From: Eunapius fragilis
Taxonomy: Eukaryota; Porifera; Demospongiae; Spongillida; Spongillidae
Length of the DNA: 64,000 nucleotides
Direction: 5' to 3'
NCBI GenBank assembly: GCA_963681505.1
Contig: OY811975.1
Location: 5,881,490 to 5,945,489 of the forward strand
Part shown: piece after piece, positions 39,291 to 51,775 of the stretch
Numbering within the stretch: position 1 is the stretch's first letter
How the letters are laid out: the number at the start of each line of letters is the position of its first letter
Made by a program: the position numbers and the translations under genes
Notes under the pieces: model-generated
Databases searched by the model: none
Told to the model about the DNA's origin: nothing
What the model saw: only the letters and a program-made list of their open reading frames with translations

Positions 39291-42200
39291 CCATTATTGA
39301 ACTGATTGATATGTGATATGGGCATATGATATGGGCAGAGTGTATGACGTTGGGAGTCATCCCCAACCTCTTGTGTACCCATATCCGCCAGTGAGCATGA
39401 GATGCACGACTTCAGCATTTTGAGCTACAATGTAGTGCCAAATGAAATTACCACAAGCCTGCAATGTTCAATTTCGAAAGCACGTCAAAGGTGATTGACA
39501 CTGGCTACAACCGGAACAATCTCTCGAGACTAGATGTCCTTTACTTCATCATCTGGCATTAGGACAGGCATCACTTTTATTTTCACGGCATGCTATTGAG
39601 ACAATCCATGGTAGAGCATCAAAACTTTTGCCACGACCTTCTCAAATCTTTTTTATTTTCCAGTAATCTAATAGGGCTTATAGAGATTAGTTATTATGCA
39701 GAGTTTCACTTTCTGATACACTTCTATACATTGTAATATTATATATCATGAGGGTGTGGCAAATGTGTATGTGTCAAACCTGTGCAAATTGCCATTTAGG
39801 AGCACTCTGGAAGAATTTTTGTTGTTGGCTCTAACTGACTAAGTGGATAAGGGATTTTGGTTAGACAATGCATATCACGGTCTATTACAGTGAATGTACC
39901 TGATCATTTTGGAAGAAAAGGGATACGAAAGGGTGGGAAAATGTCTGATAGAAGGGGATGACAAAACCCCAAATATAGCCATTTTTGTCTACTCAACAGT
40001 TACGACTGTCCAGGTCCTGCACACTATCGGACAACAGCAATGACCCATCCTGGATGAGCTGAAGAAGCATTCTATTTGCTTCAATTGTAGTTAGTCAAAT
40101 CGAGCTTCTATGTATGAAACTTCCTTGCAGTGGATTAAGCATCATGCTTGTCAACCATCACCCATAATACCATGATTCACCGAGACTTTGCCTGCAGTGT
40201 TGTTCCATGATGATCACACCAATCCCTCAACCTTTTACAGTATTGCAGAAATTGTGAATTAATCAATCATATCCTGCAATAAATAGCTCTCCTCTATATA
40301 TACTGATAGCTATATTTAAAAAGCAGTGTGGCATATAAAAGTATGGGTCTCTACTAGCCCATTCTAACACATGGTACCCCATGCCACAATTGAAGTAACT
40401 AGTAATATGGTAACATATTATTACTCAAACCTTCTAGTATTTGACCTTTTTCCTCAATACACCCTCATTTATGAGACAAACAGAAAAACCACATGTCTCC
40501 CTTCTAATCATTAAGTGTGAATCTGGTCAATGGTATGGAGATCTTATTGCATGTGCAAGGTACCGTATCTATGATGAGGGGGCTGAGGCTATTCGAAGAC
40601 AGCACTAATTATGGAAGCACACATATTCATTTCACTATTAAGCTACCTCCACAAGCATGCAGTTGGAGCATCGTCTGAAGATTTCCAAGGCGATCCCTGG
40701 ATCTGTACACATGTAGATGACATTCATGTGCCAGGACCACACCACCTAAGTATAAATCTAGCATCACATCTTTTTGCCATGGAAGTTGCAAGTACAATTA
40801 CATTTTATATCCTGGCTGAAATGTTTGGATGCAGCAAGAGGAATTCAATGTGCTCCAATACTACTAGATCTCATCCTAAGTGATATCCAAATGGGTACTG
40901 ATCAAAATGTATTGTGACAACCTTATGAGAAATCAAAGTCTTTGGGTTCCGGGGAGAGTATGGTCGCAAGGCTGAAACTTAAAGGCATTGATGGAAGGGC
41001 ACCTCAGAATTCAACACTGTTATTTCAATTTAGAGCCCACAGGATTCTATGCAGCACTTATTAAACACATATAAGAAGTACTGAAATAAAGAGAGGACCC
41101 ACGACACAGTGGGTATTAAATGAAGCACTGGATCCTCAACAGCTTAAGCATGGTGGAACATTATGCAATGATTTAGTCAGAAAGGTCGACAAGTTTGTGA
41201 TTCAGATCGTTAGTGAAATCATTGCATATTGTGATCATAACAAAAATCTGAATCTAATTCATACCTATGGCAAGAATGATTCAATTCATAGATTTTGTTT
41301 CGAAATAAAGAACTACTGCAATTGAAATATGAAGAGATGAAGAGATTATTACCAAAATAAAGCAGAATGGACAAGTACTTTGAGTTGCAACAGATGAGTG
41401 CAAGATGCCTTTTGCATTAACATGACTGATCAGAGAAGCAGTGGATACGGCATGAAGTCCATAGATTAGCTCAATGGTAAAGATATTATCGAAAATTGGT
41501 TTATTCTCATTAATAATCAGTGAGCAATACAAACTGCTTTGCACCCTTGTTTCAAAAAATCCTGTTGGTGTGTTTCTTTCAGCAGTTGATGCAAACAAGA
41601 CTATTTTTAAAAACTTATACATTAACGATTTTGTCAATAATATGTATTGCTGTTGTCAGCAATCAAAAGTGTATGGCACAATGGAATATGAGGTTAAGTG
41701 GTATTTAATACTGCCCCATGCATTTAAGAGTTAAACAAGTATGTGTTGTGTAATAAACATATTAGTTTTATACGATACATGTCTCTTCCCTGTATTGCAG
41801 ATAATGCTTTGGGTGGAGCTGTCAGCAGTACAGATTTCTGTACAATCAACAGCAAATAAAATCTGAATGTGCTCTATACAAGAAAATAAATGCCAGGTTC
41901 TTCTGCGTGGACAACAAGCTTTGCAAGTTCCAGGTATTCTAGCTATCATGCATATATGAACATTACTCTGCAAGACAATGGATAGAAATTGGCCAAGAGG
42001 TTAGGTTGCTTCAGGAATCTCTGTGTTATGCCTTTCCTTGCCCTGCAAGGGTTTTGTACAGTTGCACTGACTGATTCACTGAAATACCTTGAGCCACCAT
42101 TAGAAGAAAAAAAAACAGACCTCACGTGCAATGTGTTGAAAATGCCAAGAACATGATATTACTATTAAATCCTTCTAATTTGGTAACACATTTCATAAAT

Positions 42201-43400
42201 GCTACACCAAGTGTATTAACATTGTTGATGACAATATTATGAGATCACACTACTATTGTGACATAACAGTCATTGTTTCGATGTGTATACATTGTGGTTT
42301 ATTGTTTTTAAATTCAGCGATGACATATAATACAGCTATGAGGTAGGTTTTGTGCATGCTATACGTGTTGTTTACTTAAGGGATTGGTTTACATTTATAT
42401 TGCATTTGCACTTTTGCTTCCCCGTGGACCATTACTACTGTGATATTGTTACATTCTTATGTTTTCAAACCATATTTATACTAAGTTAGTTACCCTATTT
42501 TTAATCATATCATCTAATCTTATTTGATGATAGTTTTATTCGTTTTGTCTAATAGGCAATGATGGCAGCTAATTATAGCTTTAAAACTTTTTGTAGAATA
42601 CCTATGCTGAAACACACCCTTTAGCCAACCGCTTCACTTAATAAGTAATGTCTAACGTGTTTAAGAAGTTGAAATACTATTTGTGAGCTAATGACAGAAG
42701 CTGAAATACATTTATCCTTCTATTTATAGACTTGTATAGAATGCGAAATTTTGCCAGGCGGAATATCTGCCTTCAAAATGGAGTCTGCAAGGGGATTTAT
42801 TGAAATGATTTTGCAGCTATGCTTTGTGCAGATGGGCTGTAATTAGGATGTTGTTTAGTACTATATTTCGAAAAGTGATTCAGAAGAAGTAAGCACCACT
42901 CTAGCTTGCATTTCTTCCTTGTCAGGCTACTTACGGATCACAGGTATATGGCTAACTGACTATTTCATGAGCTACCTTCAGAAACTATAGCGAGGCCTCG
43001 CAGTTACTGAGCAAATGTGTGCCTCCTATACTGCAATGTACGGAGGTAATGATTGAATGATTGCATTTTTTAAAACCATCTATCTACAAAAAGGACGACA
43101 TCAAGCAGTGACCATAACCACTGGATTGTTGGTTGACAGAGCATGCAACATTTTATTTGGTTCGTTACATGAAGCCTGGGCTGAGTGGTACTGAGCCCAT
43201 CCCCAATGTGTGGGGTTGTCCTTGTCAGCTGCAGTCTCTGTTGCACATTAGTGGAACAGCCAATGTGTCTTGGCAGAACAGGAGACAGCTTCAAGGTTTG
43301 AACCAGAAGTGGTGCACAAAAGAAAACTGTGTTTGCAGATGTCAACTGATTACTATTATGTATGCGTTGCTTGCGATAAAAATTACACATTTGATTGTAT
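39291..43400. other. Intergenic DNA, about 4.1 kb, not identified
   Basis: AT-rich sequence between the ITFG2-like promoter side and the MITE cluster. Open frames at 40611-40883, 41281-41637 and 41474-41734 are short and lack recognisable motifs. Coding-like stretches near 41800-42100 (for example CVMPFLALQGFCTVALTDSL across frames) could be a decayed TE gene. I support no gene here. Confidence 0.35.
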
Positions 43401-43402
43401 TT

Positions 43403-43760
43403 ATCGGAAGTTTCGTTAGAAACTTCCATATAGGATTTGACCACGACTATGAATGTCATTAAAAAAACGCGACCCGTCTGTAACAACACTCCCGACGATC
43501 GGATCGTGTAGCATGTTTTAGCAATCGATCTAGAAGTCAAAAATGAGAAGTTTCGTTTTTGTTTCATGTCGCTGAACCGCGTGGTTGTTGAGAACAAGAG
43601 TGTACTGCCCGTCCTCGTACCCAGTCTCGGAACAAGGGGCGGGTCGTCTTCTCATTCTTATTCTTCTTCTTCTCCTTCTTGGCAACGCATAACTCAGGAC
43701 AGGAACATTTCTAAGCGATGAAAATTTCACCAATAGCTTCAGAATCGGCTGGAGGACTCG
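43403..43760 (+). repeat. Hairpin-headed dispersed repeat, copy c
   Basis: TATC is followed by the hairpin GGAAGTTTC-GTTA-GAAACTTCC (43406-43427), then ATATAGGATTTGACC. The frame from ATG 43449 ([13 protein letters not shown]...) is interrupted by a stop but matches copy b again at FxFCFMSLNRVVVENK. The 3' end CCAATAGCTTCAGAATCGGC is shared with copies b and d. Confidence 0.7.
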
Positions 43761-43794
43761 CTTTTATATAATACATGAATAAAAAATTAAGAAA

Positions 43795-44080
43795 ACAAGT
43801 AAGTAAAAACATTCTCTACGAGAAAGTTGGTGGGATATAGGATTTGATTATGACATTGGTGGTATAAAAAGCAAGGAAACAAGGTCTTATCAGAAGGGAA
43901 AATGTCATAGTCCTATATTTAGCACACAAACAACACATGCCCTAGAAATGTGCTAAATATAGGACTATGACATTTTCCCTTCTGATAAGACCTTGTTTCC
44001 TTGCTTTTTATACCACCAATGTCATAATCAAATCCTATATCCCACCAACTTTCTCGTAGAGAATGTTTTTACTTACTTGT
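43795..44080. mobile_element. Foldback MITE, family T, copy 2
   Basis: The 286-bp inverted repeat has ends ACAAGTAAGTAAAAACATTC and complement. Internal words GGTGGGATATAGGATTTG and GTGCTAAATATAGGACTATG are mirrored. Only a short loop separates the arms. Confidence 0.9.
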
Positions 44081-44125
44081 TATTTATTGTTGCCGTAACC
44101 CTATGCGTTAATTATATTGATTGTG

Positions 44126-44163
44126 GGGGGGGGGGGGGGGGGGGGGAGGGGGGGGAGGGGGGG
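44126..44163 (+). repeat. Poly-G tract
   Basis: Nearly pure G for about 38 bases with one or two A interruptions. It would form G-quadruplexes and is also a likely place for sequencing length error. Confidence 0.9.
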
Positions 44164-44227
44164 CTGCGTCCGCCCTTAGCCTTAATAATGGAACCTAACT
44201 AGGCCCAGCTCGAACCGTGCATACAGC

Positions 44228-44336
44228 TAGTCTCGTACCCAGACCCACATCGCAGCTGCGAATGGAATACACCACTACTCGCGTAGGCGGTGATGTATCC
44301 ATCCGCAGCTGCGATGTGGGTCTGGGTACGAGACTA
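44228..44336. mobile_element. Short TIR element with 9-bp target duplication
   Basis: TAGTCTCGTACCCAGACCCA at the left is mirrored by TGGGTCTGGGTACGAGACTA at the right, with arms of about 34 bp continuing to CATCGCAGCTGCG. GCATACAGC flanks both sides (44219-44227 and 44337-44345). A 9-bp duplication fits a Mutator-like (MULE) MITE. Confidence 0.85.
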
Positions 44337-44426
44337 GCATACAGCAGCCGTACTTAGCTTGCCAATAAATTAAGCCTAATTATGTTTAAATTAAACGGCA
44401 TGACTTTAATATAAAAATTAACCTGC

Positions 44427-44662
44427 TATCAGGAACTACGATAGTAGTTCCTATATAGGAATTGACCCGGGTCGTGAATATCATTAAAAAAACGCAACCA
44501 GCGTACAACTCGCGTACCGAGAAACGGATAGTTTAGCTCTTTGTTGCTATCGAACCAGAAGGCAAAGACGGTCATTTTAATGCTTTATTCCAGTCTTCAA
44601 ACTGTTTGCTTTAAGAGAACAAAAAAGTTCGTGTTTTACCTCGTCCCCAGCCCAAATCTTCT

Positions 44663-44697
<35 letters not shown>

Positions 44698-44800
44698 TTC
44701 TCGGGTGAGTATAACTCGGGATAGGAATGGTTTTAAAGAGCGCCAATTATACCAATCGCTTTAGAATCTCCTGGAAGGCCATCTTCAAGTATCAGAGATA
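44427..44800 (+). repeat. Hairpin-headed dispersed repeat, copy d
   Basis: TATC is followed by the hairpin AGGAACTAC-GATA-GTAGTTCCT (44431-44452), then ATATAGGAATTGACC. The frame from ATG 44482 (MNIIKKTQPAYN) is broken. A (CGT)n tract at 44662-44696 encodes a Ser run in one frame, in the place where copies b and c have TTCTT-rich sequence. It ends CCAATCGCTTTAGAATC. Confidence 0.65.
44662..44698 (+). repeat. (CGT)n trinucleotide microsatellite
   Basis: Twelve or so units of CGT/GTC lie within hairpin-headed repeat copy d. Confidence 0.9.
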
Positions 44801-45093
44801 TGAATAAAGCTTAAAACGTACATACGTAATCATTACGTAATGCGTAGTGTTAAATAGAAGCGTTCCCATGGCGACATTTACGTATATTTAGAATTGTGCA
44901 AACAAAGAGGAGAGCAGACGACGAGTTAGAATTCTCCCGCGTTCCTTACAGTGATCCCAAACAAAGCGGGCGTCTGCTCGTGACGGTAATTGAAGCGGAG
45001 GGGGGGGGGGGGGGGGGGGGTGGGTGGTGGGGTGGGGGTGGGCAACTTGCCAGTATAATCGATAAAAAAAATGATAATTAAAAAATAGAGGAA

Positions 45094-45381
45094 ACAAGTA
45101 AAGAAAAACATTCTCTAACGAGAAAGTTGGTGGGATATAGGAATTGGAGGCAATGGTGGTGTTAAAAGGAAGGGAACAAGGTTTTGAGAAAAGGGTAATG
45201 AGACAAAAATCCTATATTGAGCACGTGTAAATGTAATAGAACCAAAAGAAGTGCTAAATATAGGATTTTTGTCTCATTACCCTTTTCTCAAAACCTTGTT
45301 CCCTTCCTTTTAACACCACCATTGCCTCCAATTCCTATATCCCACCAACTTTCTCGTTAGAGAATGTTTTTCTTTACTTGT
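45094..45381. mobile_element. Foldback MITE, family T, copy 3
   Basis: The 288-bp inverted repeat has ends ACAAGTAAAGAAAAACATTC and complement. It shares GTTGGTGGGATATAGGA and GGTGGTGTTAAAAGGAAGGG mirrored words with other copies. Its right end abuts the (TA)n start of the giant palindrome. Confidence 0.9.
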
Positions 45382-46981
45382 ATATATATGGGACAGTTCA
45401 CGCGAAACTGGCGTATCACGTTTTTATATATAAAGTTATAAAAATGATTCACTTTGAAATCGCTACATCTCCCGAACCGTAAATGCTATTGACTTCCTAT
45501 TTTCAACACTTCATACTACATCATTTCTCTCTGGTAAAATAATTTTTGGGCTCTTGCATTAGCTTCGTGCCAGTGTTGCAACGTCCGATACCCCTTGGGG
45601 TTCAAACTGGCCATATCTTTCGGCAGGACATTTCAATTAACTTCAAATTCGGTTTATACGTAGAGGGGTCCTGTACCTATCGATTTGTCCTGTTCGTTAA
45701 TTTTTACTTGATCCGTTACGGAGATACAGCTGTGCAAAGTAATTGCACATTTCTCGTTCATTTCGCGCCATTAACCTACTACAACCTGGTTCCGAGCACA
45801 TGAATATACAATAACCTCCCGTGCCCATGCCACTACATGTACAACTGAAGTGCCACCGTTGTTCTTACAAACGTCAGTGGTTCTCTTCTATAACAAACAG
45901 GATTCGTTAAGCGATCAAAATGCGTGGGATTCAGCTACCATCACCATACAAAACACGGTACGTACTACCAGTACCGATACGCGCGCACAACAATATGTGT
46001 CCCTGTCGATTCGGTCATACTCTTTGGGTGTCACTCATTGCGTGGCCATTTATAGGCTCACAACCTATGATAGTACGTCAGAGCCATGAGGTAAAGTGCA
46101 CGGTGTATCAGCTAGGCTATGGGAGAGACGTGGTCGAGTTAAAGACACATGCAGCGCAGCTATGCTGGAACATGTAACCCTTCCTTATTGTCGGGATTTG
46201 CGTTCTGCTGGCACATATGTTTTAAACGCCCACCGTTTTTCATTTCATCTGCATGGCTGGCACACACACACCCATGAACCAACACATACACACGTCTCAC
46301 GTCACACTTATACACACTCTTTCCACTACCAGTATTCTTTCCCCTTGCTGTACACCCTGTGAATAGTTATGTGCTACATGGATTCACACATAAGCTTTGT
46401 CTATTTTGGTTATGTACAGTGCTTTGACTGGCTTACTATCCAACCCTCTTTCTCAAATATTTATATTCTGACTGATGTGTTTTTCACGTGTGTAAGTTTT
46501 ATACACAGTGGTATAGGAGCATGGGGGCAAAGGCCCCCCTCCCAACCTCTCCCCCCATTGGTTGTATGTACTGGATTAATGTGTTGTACGTACTGGACTA
46601 TTTGTTCCTGTCTCACAGTACCTGCCACATCATGACGTACCATGCCTCATGTCCCATATTCCATTAAATGCATCCATTTACACACTCACACACTCATACA
46701 GACACAACACTCACATGCCAATCACTATAAATGCTGAAGCTATGAGTGTGTACCATTGAGAGGTTTAAAAAGACTTAGGACTTACTATTTATTACCTTCC
46801 TTTGTTATATAAAATTTCCAGGGCCCTGATCTTTATCTTTAGGGATAAAGCAGGAATAATATTCCTGCCAGGCTTAGGTACAAAAGTATGTTTACAGAGT
46901 GGTAGATCTACATGTAATATCACAATAGCACAGATTCCTAGAAGGGGCCCATGTATAATGCTATACATACACACGTACGCG

Positions 46982-47060
<79 letters not shown>

Positions 47061-47200
47061 CAGTGCTACTTAGAAATAGTGGTTCTGGTGGGTATGACTG
47101 TCAGTTTGCTATGACCAGATGCAAAGCCACCCATGGAAGTCACCCATGGAATGTTGACTCTCATGTGATGGTGGCAAATAGATAGGATAATGCCTTTGTG
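45381..47200 (+). repeat. Left arm of giant inverted repeat
   Basis: Position x in this arm pairs with 98744 - x in the right arm. From about 45381 to 46880 the pairing appears exact, as judged by identical six-frame translations on opposite strands (45546-45803 with 52941-53198, 46369-46635 with 52109-52375). Beyond that the arms differ by indels in the CA repeats. Open frames within are not conserved proteins. A second, diverged direct copy of about 1.6 kb follows at 47540-49270. Confidence 0.9.
46988..47056 (+). repeat. (CA)n microsatellite
   Basis: About 35 CA units. Related CA or GT tracts lie at 47414-47463, 48654-48718, 49091-49148, 49852-49932, 51270-51348 and 51727-51790, at corresponding places of the repeated 1.6-kb units in both arms. 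Confidence 0.95.
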
Positions 47201-47409
47201 TTTAGGACTCTGCCATTAAGAGACATATGGTCACATACCCACCTGAGGATCAGAGCAGTTGGTGTCATTTTTTTTTTGGATCTGGGGCAGTGCTACTTCC
47301 AAACATGTTACAGACCTGTGAGTTCCATAGGCTTTTGCATTTGGTCATATGTGTAGCAAACTTGACAGTCATCCTCGCCAGAACCACTAATCCTAAGTAG
47401 CATTGGAAT

Positions 47410-47466
<57 letters not shown>

Positions 47467-47539
47467 AGTGTTTGTGTGTGTAGCATTGGAAATTGGAACC
47501 TTTCTTTCTTGGAGGATGTGCAATTTATTTTTGTAATGT

Positions 47540-48654
47540 GTTGACAAGGATTGTACAGTATGTACTACCAGTACCGATACTTGCTCACAACATCATGTAG
47601 AAATCGTCTCCCTGTTGATTTGGTCATGCACTTTGGGTGCCACTCATTGCGTGGCCATTTATAGGCTCACAACCTATAACAGTACGTCAGAGCCATGATA
47701 TATAGTGCATGGTGTATCAGCTAGACTATGGGAGAGGCGTGGTCGAGTTAAAGACACATGCAGCGCAGCTAGGCTGGAACACGTGTAACCCTTCCTTATT
47801 GTCGGGATTTGCGTTCTGCTGGCACATATATTTTAAACACCCACCGTTTTTCATTTCATCTGCATGGCTGGCACACACACACCCATGAACCAACACATAC
47901 ACACGTCTCACGTCACACTTATACACACTCTTTCCACTATTCTTTTCCCTTTGCTGTACACCCTGTAAATTGTTATGCGCTACATGGATTCACTTATAAG
48001 CTTTGTCTAGTTGAACTTTTTTTCTATGTCTTTCGGTTACAGTGCTTTCACTGGCCTACTATACAACCCTCTTTCTCAACTATTTGTATTCTGACTGATG
48101 TGTTTTTCACGTGTGTAACTGGATTGTGTGTTCTATACACAGTGGTATAGGAGCATGGAGGCTATGGGGGCAAAGTCCCAACAATTTTTTCAGAGGAAGG
48201 CCCACCTCCCAACCCCTCCCCCCATTGGTTGTATGTGCTGGATAAATGTGTTGTATGTACTGGACTATTTGTTCCTGTCTCACCGTACCTGCCACATCAT
48301 GACGTACCATGCCTCATGTCTCATATTCCATTACATGCATCCATTTACACACTCACAACTACATGTATCCCATGCCAATCACTATATATGCTGATGCTCT
48401 GAGTGTGTACCATTGAGAGGTTTAAAAAGACTTAGGTCTTACTATTTATTACCATCCTTTGTTATACCAGGGCCCTGATCTTTGTCTTTTGGGATAAAGC
48501 AGGAATAATATTCCTGCCGCGGGCGTATATACCAAAGTAGGTCTACTAAAGTCCCTCTTACAGAGTGGTAGATCTACAAGTAATATCACAAAAGATAAAC
48601 AGCACAGATTCCTAGAAGGGGCCCATGTATAATGCTATACATACACACGCACAT

Positions 48655-48722
<68 letters not shown>

Positions 48723-49086
48723 TACACATACACACACAAACCAGTGCTACTTAGAATTAGTGGTTCTGGTGGGTATGACTGTCAGTTTGCTATGACCAGA
48801 TGCAAAGCCACCCATGGAAGTCACCCATGGAATGTTGATTTACATGAGATTGTGGCAAATAGATAGGCTATGTTTAGGACTCTGCAATTAATGAGACATA
48901 CTGTCACAAACCCACCTGAGGATCACAGCACTTGTTATCATATTTTACGTCTGTTTTTGGATCTGTGGCAGTGCTGCTCCCAAAGATGTTACAGGTGACT
49001 TACATAGGCTTTTGCATTTGGTCGTATGTGTAGCAAATTTGACAGCCATCCTCATAAGGACCACTAATCCTAAGGAGCATTGAAAT

Positions 49087-49150
<64 letters not shown>

Positions 49151-49270
49151 TTGTGTATGTGAGTGTATGGTGTATGTCTACGTAGCATTGGAATCTTTCT
49201 TTTGCAATTTATTTTTTGTGATGTGTTGACAAGCTACTTCTAGATCTGCTCACCTAGAGATGGAAGCCTT
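47540..49270 (+). repeat. Inner diverged copy of the palindrome unit
   Basis: It repeats the unit at 45950-47530 in direct orientation: TACTACCAGTACCGATAC, GTGGCCATTTATAGGCTCAC, the TTGTCGGGATTTGCGTTCTG region, AGGGCCCTGATCTTT and the CA and GT tracts. It differs by many substitutions and small indels. Non-coding. Confidence 0.8.
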
Positions 49271-49274
49271 GCAT

Positions 49275-49476
49275 ACAAGTAATAAAGACATTCTTTATGA
49301 GAAAATTGATGGCATATAGGATTGGAAGGCAAAAGGAAGAAAACAAGGGTCTACTAAGGGGAAATGTAATACGCACACAGTTGAACAACATAATGTCCTA
49401 CAAATGTGCTATATATAACATATTTCCTCTATTGCCTGTCAATCATATATACCAACTTAATGTTTTTATTACTTGT
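49275..49476. mobile_element. Foldback MITE, family T, copy 4 (at palindrome centre)
   Basis: A shorter, 202-bp, more decayed copy with ends ACAAGTAATAAAGACATTC and TTTTTATTACTTGT. Its midpoint (about 49375) is within a few bases of the geometric centre of the giant palindrome (49372). Confidence 0.75.
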
Positions 49477-49849
49477 TCCATCAATTCTTTTTCTTCATGA
49501 GATAGAACATAACTATTTTGAAATAAGACCATTAGTGGTGTTACACAGTTTAGGAGGGGTATACTGTGTGGGGGTGTCTCCTGGATGGAATGGTAAAAAG
49601 GGGGAAGGAGATCCCTACGTCGAAGTGTGACATCTATGGAAGAGGGGGTGCCCTGATGTGGAGGAGCAAGGGGCACCTGCTGTGAAGTGGGTGGGGAATC
49701 CCATGTGAAACAGGTGGGGATGGAAGCACTGATGTGGTGGAGCAAGTAGCATGCATCCATTGGTGGCCTTGTACCAACATATAGGGGCTACCATTGGTGG
49801 AGGTCCAAATGCAGCTTGCTAAGCGTTTTCAAAGCTACCATTGTGTGTG

Positions 49850-49934
<85 letters not shown>

Positions 49935-51500
49935 TATAGCATTGGTACCTTTCTTAGAGGATTTATTTTTTGTGCAAGCTACTTGTGGACAGATGGGAAG
50001 CCTTGCATAAGTGGCAGTGAATATTATTGCTTAGCCTATCTCAAAGATTTGGAAAGACTGGGCCACTGTAGAGTTTATACAGAGAGCATTCACTGACATG
50101 GCTTCTATTTACCCATGGGTATACCCGCAGTACTGAGTTGGTATTTTACTTACACATGAAGCTTCAGGACTAGTATATATACAAGAGCACCTTGATGGTG
50201 AGCTCCCCCTCCCCCCCCCCCCCCCCCCCTCCCCCATTATTCCAACTCTTTCATGACCACTATCAGCTGAAATAGAGGAGTCTTTAAAACCCTCCCAATT
50301 TGAGTACAGTGAATGGTATATGGAACATGTATAGTGGAGCCTCACGGGGGCCTCTGACAAATGTATTGTGACATTTGCCCCCATGACCCCCGTGATCCTA
50401 CCCACTGACACCAGCCCAATCCATGCAACACACAGTCCAGTTGCATGTGTGAAATACATCACATCAGTGACACGGAGTCCTTTGGACATGACCATGTAGA
50501 GGAGGCCATGGGATATGAGCATACAGTGAAGGGCATGAGTCTGACAAGACATACTACCATTTTGCGCTGATACAATTATGACCACTAAAGAAATAGAAGG
50601 TAATGTTACTTGCACATGTAGGACCAAACATAAAGAGAATGAATCTGAATATAAACATAACAAAAATAGTTGAGAAAGAGATAGGCCAGTGAAAGCACTG
50701 TAACCGAAAGATATAGAAAAAAAAGTTCAAATCGACAAAGCATATGAGTGAATGTATGTAGCACATGTAAATTGTTATGTTGTGTGCAACATAACAATTT
50801 ACAGGGTTTACAGCAAGGGGAAAAGAATAGTGTCTTATGGTGGAAAGAGTGTGAATAGTCATGACATGAGACGTGTGTATGTTCATGGGTGTGGTTCATG
50901 TGTGTGTGTGCCAGCCGTGCAGATGAAATGAAAAATGGTGGGTGTTATATGTGCCAGCAGAATGCATAATAAGGAAGGGTTACATGTGTTCCAGCCCGCA
51001 TGTGTCTTTAACTCGACCACGCCTCTCCCATAGCCAAGCTGATACACCGTGCACTAGATATCATGGCTCTGACGTATTGTTATAGGTTGTGAGCCTATAA
51101 ATGGCCACGCAATGAGTGGCACCCAAAGTGTATGACCAAATCAACAGGGACACAATTTCTACATGATGTTATGCACGCGTATCGGTACTGGTAGTACTTA
51201 CGTACCGTACAATCCTTGTCAACATATTACAAAAATAAATTGCACATCCTTCAAGAAAGAAAGGTTCCAATGCTACACACACACAAACACTCACATCACA
51301 CACACAAACACACACACACACATACACACACACATACACACACGCACACTGAAATTCCAATGCTACTAACAAGAAGAATTAGTGGTTCAGGTGAGGATGA
51401 CTGTCAAGTTTGTTGCTACACATATGACCAAATGCAAAAGCCTATGGAACTCACAGGTCTGTAACATGTTTGGAAGCAGCACTACCCCAGATCCACACAA
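49477..51500 (-). repeat. Inner diverged copies in the right half
   Basis: From 50600 to 51500 the sequence is an inverted, diverged copy of 47280-48100. The part 49477-50600 is less well matched and contains a poly-C tract (50210-50229). A perfect inverted repeat at 50767-50802 (GTAAATTGTTATGTTG mirrored) occurs only on this side. Confidence 0.7.
49852..49932 (+). repeat. (TG)n microsatellite
   Basis: An almost uninterrupted run of about 40 TG units. Confidence 0.95.
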
Positions 51501-51559
51501 AAAATGACACCAACTGCATGCATGCTCTGATCCTCAGGTGGGTATGTGACCATATGTCT

Positions 51560-51725
51560 CTTAATGGCAGAGTCCTAAACACAAAGGCATTAGCCTATCT
51601 ATTTGCCACCATCACATGAGAGTCAATATTCCATGGGTGACTTCCATGGGTGGCTTTGCATCTGGTCATAGCAAACTGACAGTCATACCCACCAGAACGA
51701 CTATTTCTAAGTAGCACTGGTTTGT

Positions 51726-51775
<50 letters not shown>

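Noticed and set aside
43403..43450. Hammerhead ribozyme at the head of the dispersed repeat
   Set aside because: The CUGAUGA and GAAA core elements are absent; only a simple hairpin is present.
45546..46635. Chain of ORFs duplicated at 52109-53198 as possible duplicated genes
   Set aside because: They are identical only because the DNA is an inverted repeat; the frames are unrelated to each other, lack domains and alternate in frame.
46792..47058. ORFs of Cys-Val or Thr-His repeats
   Set aside because: These are translations of CA/GT microsatellites, not proteins.
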